Shown here: piece after piece, positions 27,311-36,476 of the stretch
How positions within the stretch are numbered: the stretch's first letter is position 1
Layout: each line of letters begins with the position of its first letter
Source of the DNA: Clostridia bacterium
Lineage (GTDB): Bacteria; Bacillota; Clostridia; Lachnospirales; CAG-274
NCBI GenBank assembly: GCA_030524425.1
Contig: JAUNGN010000004.1
Span: 62,001-126,000 of the forward strand
Direction: 5' to 3'
Length of the DNA stretch: 64,000 bases
Translations under genes and position numbers: made by a program
Notes under the pieces: model-generated
Database searches by the model: none
What the model saw: only the letters and a program-made list of their open reading frames with translations
Told to the model about the DNA's origin: nothing

Positions 27311-27912
27311 AATATTACCTCCGTTTTAATTCTTTTTCCCATCACAATAAAAACTGCCAATTTTTTAACAGCCTTAATAAATTTCTTAATTCCAGAAAAT
27401 TTTGTGATAATTCAGAAAAGATGCTCCCCCTTTCTGCTGAAGGGGATTTTGGGTAAATTGAACAGATAAATATATTAGACATATCTGCATTAATGAAAAT
27501 GTCAGACCACAGAGAACCGCTGCAACGGCAAATAAATTTTTTCGTTATACTCCTCATATTTTCCAATCTGCTCCACACATCAGTGTCAGTTACAGTTGTA
27601 AATATGAAATTTAAATATAAATAATAATTAAGCTTTGCCCTTGTATTTTTTAAATATGAGCCAATCATATTGGTTTTAATAATTCCTGCTTTGATAATAT
27701 CACCTCTTTTGCAGATAATACCATTACAGGGGATTCTGTATCCGGTGCAGTTTCATTAAGAATACTACCCATAAACAAGTATCACAACAGGAAATTTAAA
27801 TTTCCTATGAGTATCAATATATCACTTTTTAAGCATAAATACAAGTTTAATATAAAAATAATTTTTTATATCGGGCACAATAAAGAATGCCCTTAAATTT
27901 AATAAACAAAAA
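27311..27912. other. 600-nt AT-rich intergenic stretch
   Basis: I see no convincing gene here. A 108-codon frame at 27342-27668 on the minus strand lacks a ribosome binding site and any recognisable motif. Short hairpins occur (for example GGGCA/TGCCC at 27873-27893 and AGGAAATTTAAATTTCCT near 27800). It may hold the panB leader on its left side, but no known riboswitch pattern was recognised. Confidence 0.4.
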
Positions 27913-27940
27913 GCCCTTTGCTGACTTAATCAGCAAGGGC
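27913..27940 (-). terminator. Terminator of the MATE gene, overlapping its stop codon
   Basis: GCCCTTGCTGA pairs with the complementary TCAGCAAAGGGC, and TTTTTGTTT follows on the minus strand. The stop codon (27926-27928) lies in the loop, so the last four or five codons are part of the stem. Confidence 0.8.
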
Positions 27941-29299
27941 CCTATTCCGCTCTTTTAATCCTCTTAAAACAGGTGTCTGCAATATTACGGCAAGAGCAAA
28001 TGTAAATATATCTGAAACCATCTGACAAATTTCTATACCGGTAATTCCGAAAATCTTGGGCAAAATAATAATCAAGGGTATAAATATAAGTCCCTGTCTT
28101 GAAATAGCAAGAGCAGTTGCCCTGACAGGCTTTCTTATTGTCTGTAAAAGCATATTTGAAAGCACTATAAAGCTGTTGAGAGGAAAGACAATACACTGAT
28201 ATCTCAATGCTGCAGAAGCTATTTTTTCAACCTCCGGACCATTGCCAAAAGCATTTACTAACTGTGGTGCAAAAATTATTCCTAAAACAGATACGGCAAC
28301 AAGAAATACAAAGGCAAACCTAACACAAAACCAAAAAGCCTTAAGAACTCTCTTATACAAGCCTGCACCATAATTAAAGCCGCAGACAGGCTGAAATCCC
28401 TGACCGAAGCCGATAATTACTGAATTGGCAAACATGGCAATTTTAGACACAACAGCCATGGCAGCAATTGCAACTTCACCATAAGGCTTTGCCGCAAAAT
28501 TCAGACAAATAGCGGCTACACTTGCTATACCCTGTCTGCAGAGGGAAGGAGAACCTCCGGCTATAATCTCCTTATAAAGGTAAAAGGACGGCTTAAAATT
28601 TTTAAGTCTTATTTTTATTGCACTGCTTTTATTAATGCCCCATACAAGAAGCAGAAAACTGACAAACTGACTGATAACAGTTGCAAGGGCCGCACCGGTA
28701 ACTCCCATGTCAAGCCTAAATATAAATATGGGGTCAAGCACAATGTTAAGCACCGCACCGCTTGTAATACCTACCATAGCAAAAAAGGCAGAGCCCTGAA
28801 ATCTGAGCTGATTATTAAGAACCAGTGCACCTACCATATAAGGTGAACCTATTAATATAATCCTCATATACTCTATAGCTTTAGGCAAAATAAGCTCTGT
28901 AGAGCCAAGTGCCCACGCTAAAGGTTCAATAAAAAAAAGTCCGGGCACCATAAGCATAAAGCCTGTAATTACGGCAGTGAAAAAGCCTGTACTTGCCATT
29001 TTTTCGGCAAGGTCCGTTTCTTTACTTCCTAATTTTCTTGATATGTAATTACTGCAGCCATGACCAAAGAAAAAGCCTATAGCCTGAATAACAGCCATCA
29101 AAGAAAAAACAACGCCTACTGCACCTGTAGCAATAATATTATCCTTACTCCTGCCGAGAAAAAATGTATCGGCCATATTGTAAAAAGAAGAAACAAGCAT
29201 ACTTATAATTGTAGGCACCGCAAGCCTGCAAATAAGCTTTTCAACAGGTGTCTTTGTCATCCATATTAATTTTTCTTCATTTGTCATTTGTTTTGACAT
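27926..29299 (-). CDS. MATE family efflux transporter
   Basis: The 457-aa protein has twelve predicted membrane helices in two MatE halves. Such proteins export cationic drugs or metabolites using Na+ or H+ gradients. Family features are LAVPTIISMLVSSFYNMADTFFLG near the start and NYGAGLYKRVLKAFW after the middle. I chose the ATG at 29299 (GGCGG upstream) over a TTG six codons earlier. It is monocistronic with terminators on both sides. The substrate cannot be predicted. Confidence 0.9.
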   Translation of the reverse strand: MSKQMTNEEKLIWMTKTPVEKLICRLAVPTIISMLVSSFYNMADTFFLGRSKDNIIATGAVGVVFSLMAVIQAIGFFFGHGCSNYISRKLGSKETDLAEKMASTGFFTAVITGFMLMVPGLFFIEPLAWALGSTELILPKAIEYMRIILIGSPYMVGALVLNNQLRFQGSAFFAMVGITSGAVLNIVLDPIFIFRLDMGVTGAALATVISQFVSFLLLVWGINKSSAIKIRLKNFKPSFYLYKEIIAGGSPSLCRQGIASVAAICLNFAAKPYGEVAIAAMAVVSKIAMFANSVIIGFGQGFQPVCGFNYGAGLYKRVLKAFWFCVRFAFVFLVAVSVLGIIFAPQLVNAFGNGPEVEKIASAALRYQCIVFPLNSFIVLSNMLLQTIRKPVRATALAISRQGLIFIPLIIILPKIFGITGIEICQMVSDIFTFALAVILQTPVLRGLKERNRALAD

Positions 29300-29374
29300 A
29301 TTTCCGCCTTCCTTCAATATAAACCGTAATTATAATTCAGTAAATTTTTTATAAACCACTTTTATTAACACTTC

Positions 29375-29402
29375 AAAAAAGGGCAGTGCTTACACACCGC
29401 CC
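29375..29402 (-). terminator. Terminator of rnjA
   Basis: GGGCGGTG pairs with CACTGCCC (one mismatch) around a 6-nt loop and is followed by six T on the minus strand, 11 nt after the stop. Confidence 0.8.
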
Positions 29403-29412
29403 TCCGCCTTAA

Positions 29413-31203
29413 TTATTCAATATCCATTACTATAGGCAGTATCATAGGACTTCTCTTTGTCTTTTGCCACAAGTAATCTCTCAAGGTATCCTTAATAAGA
29501 GTCTTAATATAAGCCCACTCATTAATATTCTTTCTTTCACACTTAGCAAGAGCTTCATTTACAACAGCCTTAGCATCGTCCATAAGCTCTTCGCTTTCTC
29601 TCACATATACAAAGCCTCGTGAAATAATATCGGGACCGCTTAGAATTTCACCGCTATATTTATCCATGGCAACAACAACAATCATTAATCCATCCTGTGA
29701 AAGATGGCGTCTGTCTCTTAAAACAATGTTGCCTACATCACCTACACCAAGGCCATCAACAAATATCTGACCGCTCGGCACAGCATTAACATAATGCTTT
29801 GCACTGTTTTTAGTAAGTTCAAGGACATCACCGTTAGCCATAACAAACACATTATTTTTATCCATACCAAGCTCACAGGCAAGATTTTTATGACAGCGGA
29901 GCATTTTATACTCACCATGAATAGGCATTAAATACTTAGGCTTAACAAGAGAATGCATAATCTTTATTTCTTCCTGTCTTGCATGGCCTGAAACATGAAC
30001 ATCCATAAGACCGTCATAAATAACGTCAGCACCCTTTTTAATAAGCTCGTTAATTACCTTATAAATACTTTTTTCATTACCGGGAATGGGTGATGCGGAA
30101 ATAATAATTTTATCAGTAGGCTTAACCTCAATCTGCCTGTGCTCACCTAATGCAATCCTTGAAAGTGCCGCCATTGTTTCACCCTGAGAGCCTGTTGTAA
30201 TAATAACAAGCTCCCCGTCGGAAAAATTTCTTGCCTCCTGAACATCAATAAGGGTAGTCTTAGGAATATTAAGATAGCCAAGCTCACCGGCAGTCTTAAC
30301 AACATTAGTCATACTTCTGCCGACAACAGCCACCTTTCTCTTATGTGCTACAGCAGAATTAACTATCTGCTGAATTCTGTCAATATTTGACGAGAAGGTG
30401 GCTACCATTATACGCTGACCCTCACTGTCATCAAAAATCTTATCAATAATACCGCCCACCGAGCGTTCGCTCATTGTATAGCCCGTTCTTTCAACATTTG
30501 TGCTTTCACACATAAGGAGCAGTACACCCTTTTTACCCAGCTCCGCAAATCTCTGTAAATCAATCATATCACCCTGAATAGGTGTAAAATCTATTTTAAA
30601 ATCACCTGTATGAACAACAACGCCTGCAGGAGTAGTAATTGCAAGAGCAACACTGTCGGCAATAGAATGAGTTGAACGTATAAACTCTACTTTAAAATTC
30701 CTGCCAAGCTTTATTGTATCACCTGCATTTACATTATTTCTTTCAACACTGTTTAAAATATTATGTTCCTTAAGCTTTGTTTCCACAAGTCCGATAGTAA
30801 GCTTTGTGCCGTAAATAGGAACATTAAGTTCTTTTAAAAAATAAGGCAAAGAACCAATGTGGTCCTCATGACCATGAGTAATTACCACACCAAGCACCTT
30901 TTCACTGTTTTTGGTAAGATATGAAAAGTCGGGAATTACCAAATCAATACCAAGCATATCATCCTCAGGAAAGGCAACACCACAGTCTACAATCAAAATT
31001 TCGTCCTCATACTCAAAAGCTGTAATGTTCTTACCTACTTCATGCAAACCTCCCAAAGGAATAACCTTAAGCTTGGATACCGCCCTGCTTTCGTTCCTTT
31101 TTCTGACGGCAGTCCTTCTTTCCAAAGGCTTCTTCTCAGTTATCATAACCTCAGGGGTTTCGGAAGATTGCTTTGTATTATTTCTAAATTTTCTAGTATA
31201 CAA
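29413..31203 (-). CDS. rnjA: Ribonuclease J
   Basis: RNase J combines endonuclease and 5'-to-3' exonuclease activity and is a main mRNA-decay and rRNA-maturation enzyme in Firmicutes. The 596-aa protein has the metallo-beta-lactamase motif THGHEDHIGS (about 108-117), STHSIADS, the beta-CASP block and the C-terminal dimerisation domain. A 38-residue basic N-terminal extension precedes the first strand KVIPLGGLHEVGKN. The start is TTG, supported by GGAGGTG about 10 nt upstream. A short name with number is by length and similarity; rnjB cannot be fully excluded. Confidence 0.92.
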   Translation of the reverse strand: MYTRKFRNNTKQSSETPEVMITEKKPLERRTAVRKRNESRAVSKLKVIPLGGLHEVGKNITAFEYEDEILIVDCGVAFPEDDMLGIDLVIPDFSYLTKNSEKVLGVVITHGHEDHIGSLPYFLKELNVPIYGTKLTIGLVETKLKEHNILNSVERNNVNAGDTIKLGRNFKVEFIRSTHSIADSVALAITTPAGVVVHTGDFKIDFTPIQGDMIDLQRFAELGKKGVLLLMCESTNVERTGYTMSERSVGGIIDKIFDDSEGQRIMVATFSSNIDRIQQIVNSAVAHKRKVAVVGRSMTNVVKTAGELGYLNIPKTTLIDVQEARNFSDGELVIITTGSQGETMAALSRIALGEHRQIEVKPTDKIIISASPIPGNEKSIYKVINELIKKGADVIYDGLMDVHVSGHARQEEIKIMHSLVKPKYLMPIHGEYKMLRCHKNLACELGMDKNNVFVMANGDVLELTKNSAKHYVNAVPSGQIFVDGLGVGDVGNIVLRDRRHLSQDGLMIVVVAMDKYSGEILSGPDIISRGFVYVRESEELMDDAKAVVNEALAKCERKNINEWAYIKTLIKDTLRDYLWQKTKRSPMILPIVMDIE

Positions 31204-31374
31204 AAAAATTACACCTCCATAAATTTTGTTAAATTTTATATATCTTCATGATTTTTCGCACAACAATAACAAGACCTGTAAGTCTTGCTTAATCTGTAAT
31301 AACTATTTTATATTAAATTACAAGTATATATACAACAAGGCATAGTATTCCCACGGCTACACCTTAATTACATC

Positions 31375-31698
31375 TTAAAATTTCATTTCATACTCAGAGT
31401 CTTCATCCTGCAAAAGGAGCAAAACCTTATTATACTCCTTCTCATCATCCACAATCTCATAAGTACATTCATCCTCAGTTACATTAATTTCCTTAAAAAT
31501 AAAAGCCTCCGGCTCGTCTAAGTCAAAGTCCTCAGTCCTTACAAGCAGGAGATATCTCTGCTTTCCTATATCTATGCCATCCATAACAAAGAAATCCGTT
31601 TCCTTGCCGTCATCATCAACCATGGATACAACTTCATATGTTTCCTCTTGGTCGCCAAATAAATTCAAATCATCAATATTCAACTTATCGTCACTCAT
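31375..31698 (-). CDS. DUF1292 domain-containing protein
   Basis: A small acidic 107-aa protein with the YrzB/DUF1292 pattern: acidic stretches with YLLLVRTEDFDLDEPEAFIF and ECTYEIVDDEKEYNKVLLLL. In many Firmicutes it follows ireB and ruvX, exactly as here (4 nt after ruvX). The function is unknown. No membrane segment or catalytic motif is visible. Confidence 0.8.
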   Translation of the reverse strand: MSDDKLNIDDLNLFGDQEETYEVVSMVDDDGKETDFFVMDGIDIGKQRYLLLVRTEDFDLDEPEAFIFKEINVTEDECTYEIVDDEKEYNKVLLLLQDEDSEYEMKF

Positions 31699-31701
31699 AT
31701 T

Positions 31702-32136
31702 TTACTCCTCAGTTTTTCCCGATTTTGAGTCAAGATACCCCTGTAAAATAAATACAGCGGCCATCTTGTCAATAACCTGTTTTCTCTTGTTTCTGGATAA
31801 ATCAGCCTCCAGCAAGCCTCTTTCAGCCGCAACAGTTGACAGTCTTTCATCCCACATTACAACAGGAAGCCTAAGCTCCTTTTTAATACGCTTTTTAAAC
31901 GCCACGGTTTTCTCCACTCTGTCACCCATGGTATTATTCATATTTTTAGGATACCCAAGCACAATCTGTTCCACCTGATACTCTTCACAAATAGCCTTTA
32001 AACGTTCAATGCTCTCTTTTAAATTTTTTTCTTCCTCACGCCTTATAATCTCTACTCCCTGAGCAGTCCAGCCAAAAGGGTCGCTTACGGCAACACCTAT
32101 TGTCTTCATTCCGAAATCTAAACCTAGTATACGCAT
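31702..32136 (-). CDS. ruvX: Holliday junction resolvase-like / pre-16S rRNA nuclease YqgF
   Basis: The 144-aa protein has an RNase H-like fold. Signature blocks are MRILGLDFGMKTIGVAVSDP, IVLGYPKNMNNTMGDR and WDERLSTVAAERGL, with acidic catalytic residues in the first and last. In E. coli YqgF takes part in 16S rRNA 5'-end maturation. It is the middle gene of ireB-ruvX-DUF1292. Confidence 0.93.
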   Translation of the reverse strand: MRILGLDFGMKTIGVAVSDPFGWTAQGVEIIRREEEKNLKESIERLKAICEEYQVEQIVLGYPKNMNNTMGDRVEKTVAFKKRIKKELRLPVVMWDERLSTVAAERGLLEADLSRNKRKQVIDKMAAVFILQGYLDSKSGKTEE

Positions 32137-32213
32137 ATTTGTCCTTAATTATTATTTAATCAGAATTTTCATTCACAAAACATAACAGCTTAAACGCCAT
32201 ATTTTGGCAAATA

Positions 32214-32510
32214 TTACAAATTGTTGTGAATATAATAATTAACAAACTCCTCTAAAAGCTCATCCTGCTCAATTCTTGACATTTTCTTTCTGGCGTCCTT
32301 ATAGCTTGTAATATAAGTAGGGTCACCTGAAATAATATAGCCTACAATCTGGTTAACAGGGTTATATCCCTTTTCTCTCATAGCTTCATAAACGTCAGCA
32401 ATAACTCTGTTAATGGCAGACTTTTCCACAGTTTCATCACTTATTACAACATCCTTTAAAGCTTCTTTAAGATTGCTTATTTTCTGAGTTTCTGAAAAAT
32501 TCTTATTCAT
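32214..32510 (-). CDS. IreB family regulatory phosphoprotein (UPF0297)
   Basis: A 98-aa protein with the UPF0297 blocks VYEAMREKGYNPVNQIVGYI and SGDPTYITSYKDARKKM. In Enterococcus IreB is phosphorylated by the PASTA kinase IreK and restrains cephalosporin resistance; the role in clostridia is inferred. I chose the ATG at 32510 (8 nt after GGAGG); an ATG two codons earlier would be too close to the site. alaS, often upstream, is not present. Confidence 0.88.
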   Translation of the reverse strand: MNKNFSETQKISNLKEALKDVVISDETVEKSAINRVIADVYEAMREKGYNPVNQIVGYIISGDPTYITSYKDARKKMSRIEQDELLEEFVNYYIHNNL

Positions 32511-32570
32511 CTGCATTACCTCCCAATTCTATCATTAAAGCAGGATTTTCCGTTCAACACTATTTATTTT

Positions 32571-32599
32571 ATTGTACTACATAATCCATTATTTTGCAA
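32571..32599 (-). promoter_or_regulatory. Promoter of ireB-ruvX
   Basis: On the minus strand TTGCAA (32594-32599), a 17-nt spacer and TACAAT (32571-32576). The remaining gap up to the next gene (32600-32880) holds AT-rich sequence with a TATAAT at 32763 but no well-spaced -35 box. Confidence 0.65.
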
Positions 32600-32880
32600 C
32601 TTAAATATTTATTAACATTGTGACAGCATTCTTCAAAAAAACTGCCGTGTTAAAATCTGAAGGCTTATATTTTGTGTCGTTAATTATTCAGCTCTGTAAT
32701 TAAATATATTCCTAAAAAATTAATTTATTGACACGCCGAATTTTATTTGATTTTTTTTTCATTATAATATATAATAAATTAGTAAATTACAGCTTAATAT
32801 TTTCAGGCGTTGTATCCCTAAAGAATTTGCAGAATTTTCTGCTTTTTACTGACAGGAACAGCAGCAAGGAGGATTTAATC

Positions 32881-33501
32881 ATGACACAACAAAGAGAAAA
32901 AACCCGCAGTCTTATGGAAATGGCACTGTTTACGGCAATTATTGTAATATTATCCTTAACGCCTCTTGGCTATATTCCCCTTGGTTTTATGAATGCAACT
33001 ACCGTTCACATTCCGGTAATTATTGCCGGTATCGTTCTCGGCAGGAAAAAAGGTGCTTTTTGCGGTTTTGTTTTCGGACTTACAAGCTTTTTAAACTCAA
33101 CTTTCCGTTCAGCCAGCGTACTTTCTTTTTTGTTTTCACCTTTCAGACCCTTTGGTAACGGCTGGAGTTTAGTTATTGCTTTTGTACCAAGAATATTAAT
33201 CGGTATAGTTGCCGGTCTTGTTTTCGAAGCCTTGTATAAAGCATCAAAGAAAAAAAATATTTCAATGTTTCTTGCCGGTGTGGCAGGCTCAATGACTAAT
33301 ACTGTGCTGGTTATGGGTATGTCCTATTTATTTTTTGCAAAAAGCTATGCAAAAGCGGCGGGTATCGGAGCTGAAGGTGTTTTAAAGGCAGTTTGTACCG
33401 TAATGGTTGTAAACGGTATTCCCGAAGCAATTATTGCAGGCATTATTGCTTCTGCAGTATGTACTGCTTTAATGGCTGCTTTCAGAAACAGATTTAATTA
33501 A
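32881..33501 (+). CDS. ECF transporter S component, probably for pantothenate
   Basis: A 206-aa integral membrane protein with five or six helices. The start segment MTQQREKTRSLMEMALFTAI and the block GFMNATTVHIPVIIAGIVLG fit the substrate-binding S components of energy-coupling factor importers. The gene directly upstream of coaX (61 nt) suggests pantothenate (PanT), though folate or another vitamin is possible. I chose the ATG at 32881 with AGGAGG; the frame extends upstream without family similarity. The shared EcfA/EcfT module is not in the window. Confidence 0.75.
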   Translation: MTQQREKTRSLMEMALFTAIIVILSLTPLGYIPLGFMNATTVHIPVIIAGIVLGRKKGAFCGFVFGLTSFLNSTFRSASVLSFLFSPFRPFGNGWSLVIAFVPRILIGIVAGLVFEALYKASKKKNISMFLAGVAGSMTNTVLVMGMSYLFFAKSYAKAAGIGAEGVLKAVCTVMVVNGIPEAIIAGIIASAVCTALMAAFRNRFN

Positions 33502-33562
33502 TTATAAAAATATTTTAAAAATAAAATTTAAATATAAAAAATATATCGGAGTCGGAAAACTT

Positions 33563-34327
33563 ATGATTTTAGCAATAGATATTGGAAATACTAACATTGT
33601 TTTAGGCGGTATTACAGATGGAAAAGTTGATTTTATGGCAAGACTTTCCACTAACAGAATAAAAACGGAGGATGAGTACGGCGTACAGATTATGAATGTA
33701 CTTAAGCTCTATAATGCGGACAGGAGAAAAATTGAGGGCGGTATTATTTCCTCAGTTGTTCCTCCTGTTTTAACTGCAATCAAGCTGGCAGTTAAAATGG
33801 TTATAGGCAAAGAGCCTCTTGTTGTAGGACCCGGAGTCAAAACAGGGCTCAACATACTTATGGACAATCCCGGTGCTGTAGGCAGTGACCGTATAGTATC
33901 AGCCGTAGCTGCCCTTGATAAATTTAAACCGCCCATTATAATCGTAGATATGGGCACAGCTACAACCATTGATACTATTGATAAAAAGGGAAATTACGTG
34001 GGGGGATGCATTATGCCGGGTGTCGGCATTAGTCTGCAGGCGCTCTCCTCAAGCACTGCACAGCTTCCTGCCATAAGCTTTGAAAAGCCTAAAAAGGCAA
34101 TAGGCAAAAATACAATTGACTGTATGAAAAGCGGTGTTGTATTTGGTACGGCAGGCATGATTGACGGCTGTGTTGAAAGGATTGAAACAGAACTGGGAGA
34201 AAAATGCAAGGTTATAATTACCGGCGGTTTAGGTAAAAATTTTGCCGAAATATGCAAAGGTGATTATGAATATATTGAAGAACTGTTGTTAAACGGGCTT
34301 TATATTATTTATAACAAAAATAAATAA
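33563..34327 (+). CDS. coaX: Type III pantothenate kinase
   Basis: CoaX phosphorylates pantothenate, the first step from vitamin to coenzyme A. The 254-aa protein has the ASKHA phosphate loop AIDIGNTNIVLGG, the substrate loop LVVGPGVKTGLNI, and VDMGTATTIDTID with the catalytic-site aspartate region. It follows the probable pantothenate importer, and panBCD is 6 kb away. A GGAG site lies about 12 nt upstream. Confidence 0.95.
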   Translation: MILAIDIGNTNIVLGGITDGKVDFMARLSTNRIKTEDEYGVQIMNVLKLYNADRRKIEGGIISSVVPPVLTAIKLAVKMVIGKEPLVVGPGVKTGLNILMDNPGAVGSDRIVSAVAALDKFKPPIIIVDMGTATTIDTIDKKGNYVGGCIMPGVGISLQALSSSTAQLPAISFEKPKKAIGKNTIDCMKSGVVFGTAGMIDGCVERIETELGEKCKVIITGGLGKNFAEICKGDYEYIEELLLNGLYIIYNKNK

Positions 34328-34341
34328 CAGGGAGGCATAAT

Positions 34342-34689
34342 ATGGATATTATGAATGAAGCCGTTAATCTGGCAGATGAAATAGCAGAAAAAATAAAAAA
34401 CAGCCAAATTTACAAAGATTATTTGACTGCATTTGCAAGAATAGAAAATGATGCCGAAACTATGGAGAAAATTAAGCAGCTTAAAATAAAGCATCTTGAT
34501 TATGCCGATGAAAGAAACAGGGGTATAGAGGATTTTAACAAGGAAAAGTATATTTCTCAGGAATTTTATAAAGTAATGCTTAATGATGATGTAAGAGTTT
34601 ATTTTATGAATGAAGAAAAGCTTGTTAATCTTATTGCTGATATTTATTCAAGAGTTGCTGAAAAATGTTCTCTGAATTTGTTTGTATAG
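34342..34689 (+). CDS. YlbF family regulator
   Basis: The 115-aa, largely helical protein belongs to the YlbF/YmcA (Com_YlbF) family: MNEAVNLADEIAEKIKNSQI and EKYISQEFYKVM. In B. subtilis YlbF, YmcA and YaaT form a complex that affects RNase Y specificity, competence and sporulation. It is 14 nt downstream of coaX and 9 nt before the hydrolase gene, so the three are probably co-transcribed. It cannot be assigned to YlbF or YmcA specifically. Confidence 0.8.
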   Translation: MDIMNEAVNLADEIAEKIKNSQIYKDYLTAFARIENDAETMEKIKQLKIKHLDYADERNRGIEDFNKEKYISQEFYKVMLNDDVRVYFMNEEKLVNLIADIYSRVAEKCSLNLFV

Positions 34690-34698
34690 GAGTATCTT

Positions 34699-35421
34699 AT
34701 GGAAGGTTATATTAAATCAGGCAGCGCAAATATATATTATCAAATCTTTGGCGAGAATAACAGGGATACATTAGTTCTCCTTCACGGCAACGGTGAAAGC
34801 AGCCGTAATTTTAAAAATCTTATTCCTCTCCTTTCTGATAAATATAAGGTTCTTGCAATAGACAGCAGAGGACACGGAAAATCGGATTTTGGCGGAAACC
34901 AGCTTTCCCTGGGCACAATGGCTGTGGACCTTGTTAATATTATTGAAAAATTAGGCCTGGAAAAAGTAAATATTGCAGGCTTTAGCGACGGTGCCAATAT
35001 TGCTATGCTTACTGCAATAAAAAACAGCGAACTTATAAATAAAATTGTGCTTATCGGAGGCAACTATAACTTCCGCGGATTCAGGCTTTCTTCTGCCGTA
35101 ATGATAGCTTTGGGCTATTACTGCAGTGTTCTTGGAAGCTTTGCAGACCAAAGGAATAGATTAAATAAAGAATATTTTTCACTTATGTTTAAGGAGCCTA
35201 ATATTAAGAGAGAAACCCTTAAATATATAAAGGCTCCCGCACTTGTTATAAACGGAAGCAGAGATATGATTAAACCGGGCCACGCCAAGGCTATTGCAGA
35301 TACCATACCTAATGCAAGCCTTAAAATAGTAAAAGGAGATCATTTCTGGATTTACAGAAATCCTGAGGAAGCAGGCCAAATTATAAAAAGTTTTTTGAGC
35401 GGCACAGATATAATTAAATAA
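34699..35421 (+). CDS. Alpha/beta hydrolase
   Basis: A 240-aa cytoplasmic alpha/beta-hydrolase. The oxyanion loop is in LLHGNGESSRNF, the nucleophile elbow is GFSDG (Ser96), the acid is likely the Asp in NGSRDMIKPGHA, and the His is in KGDHFW. No signal peptide is visible. The substrate is unknown; similar proteins hydrolyse esters or C-C bonds. It ends the coaX-ylbF-hydrolase group. Confidence 0.85.
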   Translation: MEGYIKSGSANIYYQIFGENNRDTLVLLHGNGESSRNFKNLIPLLSDKYKVLAIDSRGHGKSDFGGNQLSLGTMAVDLVNIIEKLGLEKVNIAGFSDGANIAMLTAIKNSELINKIVLIGGNYNFRGFRLSSAVMIALGYYCSVLGSFADQRNRLNKEYFSLMFKEPNIKRETLKYIKAPALVINGSRDMIKPGHAKAIADTIPNASLKIVKGDHFWIYRNPEEAGQIIKSFLSGTDIIK

Positions 35422-35498
35422 ATGAAGATAAATTTTATAATTGAATAATATCTCAGAATAATTTTACTGCAGATGCAAATACTAATATGGGTGATTAT

Positions 35499-35840
35499 AT
35501 GAAATCAAAAATTTTAGGCTTAGTCACAGGCTTTGCCAATGGTTTTTTTGGGGCAGGAGGAGGCACTGTATTAGTACCGGGAATGGAACGCCTGCTTAAA
35601 GTTGAGGAGCATAAGGCACATGCTACAGCCATAGCAGTAATACTTCCCTTATCCCTGATCAGCGCCCTTATATACACCTTCAAAACAGATATTCCATGGA
35701 AAACCTTACTATGGGTAAGTATAGGAGGAATAGCAGGCGGATATGCAGGGGCAAAAATATTAAGCAGATTTTCGGGAAAGTGGCTCCACATTACATTTGG
35801 CGGCTTTATGCTGATTGCTGCGGTAAAAATGGTGATTTAA
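35499..35840 (+). CDS. TSUP (TauE/SafE) family half-transporter, first subunit
   Basis: A 113-aa protein with three or four membrane helices, about half of a normal TSUP protein (about 250 aa). It carries the repeat signature GAGGGTVLVPGM near residue 20 and a second helix region AHATAIAVILPLSLISAL. The start was placed at ATG 35499 because GGGTGAT lies at the right distance; an in-frame ATG four codons earlier is possible. Its partner gene begins 1 nt after its stop. Full-length TSUP proteins move sulfite, sulfoacetate or other organic anions. Confidence 0.8.
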   Translation: MKSKILGLVTGFANGFFGAGGGTVLVPGMERLLKVEEHKAHATAIAVILPLSLISALIYTFKTDIPWKTLLWVSIGGIAGGYAGAKILSRFSGKWLHITFGGFMLIAAVKMVI

Positions 35841-35841
35841 T

Positions 35842-36222
35842 ATGATAATATTAATATTAACAGGCTTTTTTTCAGGTATAATAAGCGGAATGGGCATAGG
35901 CGGAGGCACAATACTGATACCTGCACTGACCCTCTTTATGGATATTGAGCAGAAAACAGCTCAGGCAATAAATCTTTTTTACTTTATACCAACTGCCATA
36001 GTTGCAGTAATTACACATGCAAAGCATAAAAGAATAGAAAAATCCATAATTAAGCCTCTTATAATAACAGGCATAGCAGGCGCCCTATTGGGAACAATTG
36101 CAATGAATTTAATTAGTCCCTATATTTTAAGAAAGGCTTTTGGCATATTCCTCTTCGCATTAGGTATACTTGAAATAAAAAAAGGCTTAAAAGGACAGAA
36201 AAAAACCTCTAACAAAAATTAG
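35842..36222 (+). CDS. TSUP (TauE/SafE) family half-transporter, second subunit
   Basis: A 126-aa membrane protein with the same repeat signature, GIGGGTILIPAL, near residue 20 and AQAINLFYFIPTAIVAVI as second-helix region. The two half genes correspond to the internal repeats of one TSUP protein, so the products probably assemble as a heterodimer. No frameshift scar joins them: each has its own start and a distinct N-terminal repeat. The stop lies in the stem of a terminator. Confidence 0.8.
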   Translation: MIILILTGFFSGIISGMGIGGGTILIPALTLFMDIEQKTAQAINLFYFIPTAIVAVITHAKHKRIEKSIIKPLIITGIAGALLGTIAMNLISPYILRKAFGIFLFALGILEIKKGLKGQKKTSNKN

Positions 36223-36233
36223 AGGTTTTTTAT
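36201..36233 (+). terminator. Terminator after the TSUP pair, overlapping the stop codon
   Basis: A 12-bp perfect stem (AAAAACCTCTAA/TTAGAGGTTTTT) with a 6-nt loop; the TAG stop is within the right arm. The following 250 nt to 36476 hold no recognisable gene. Confidence 0.85.
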
Positions 36234-36476
36234 CGGTTAGTATAAAAAAGGAAGATGTATAATAAATAAACAATTCTTTCATTCAAATAAAATCATATTG
36301 AATCACAACTATAATTAGTATAACATATTTATTATAAGTTTGCAAGCAAAATATTCCAAAAAAAGGAAAAAATTTTTAATAATTTTTAAGCAAAAACTGT
36401 ATAAATTACACAAATTCCTTTTATATTCCATATTTATGGATGAAAATAGTTTGTCAGCACCCATACAAGAAGCCCT

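Noticed and set aside
27342..27668. A 108-codon open frame on the minus strand between panB and the MATE gene
   Set aside because: No ribosome binding site, no recognisable motif, unusual composition for this genome; treated as chance.
32728..32768. Promoter for the PanT-like gene from TTGACA at 32728 and TATAAT at 32763
   Set aside because: The spacing is 29 nt, too long for a normal promoter; no other -35 box fits the TATAAT.
32769..32880. Vitamin riboswitch in the leader of the PanT-like gene
   Set aside because: No recognisable THF, TPP or other known aptamer core in the sequence.
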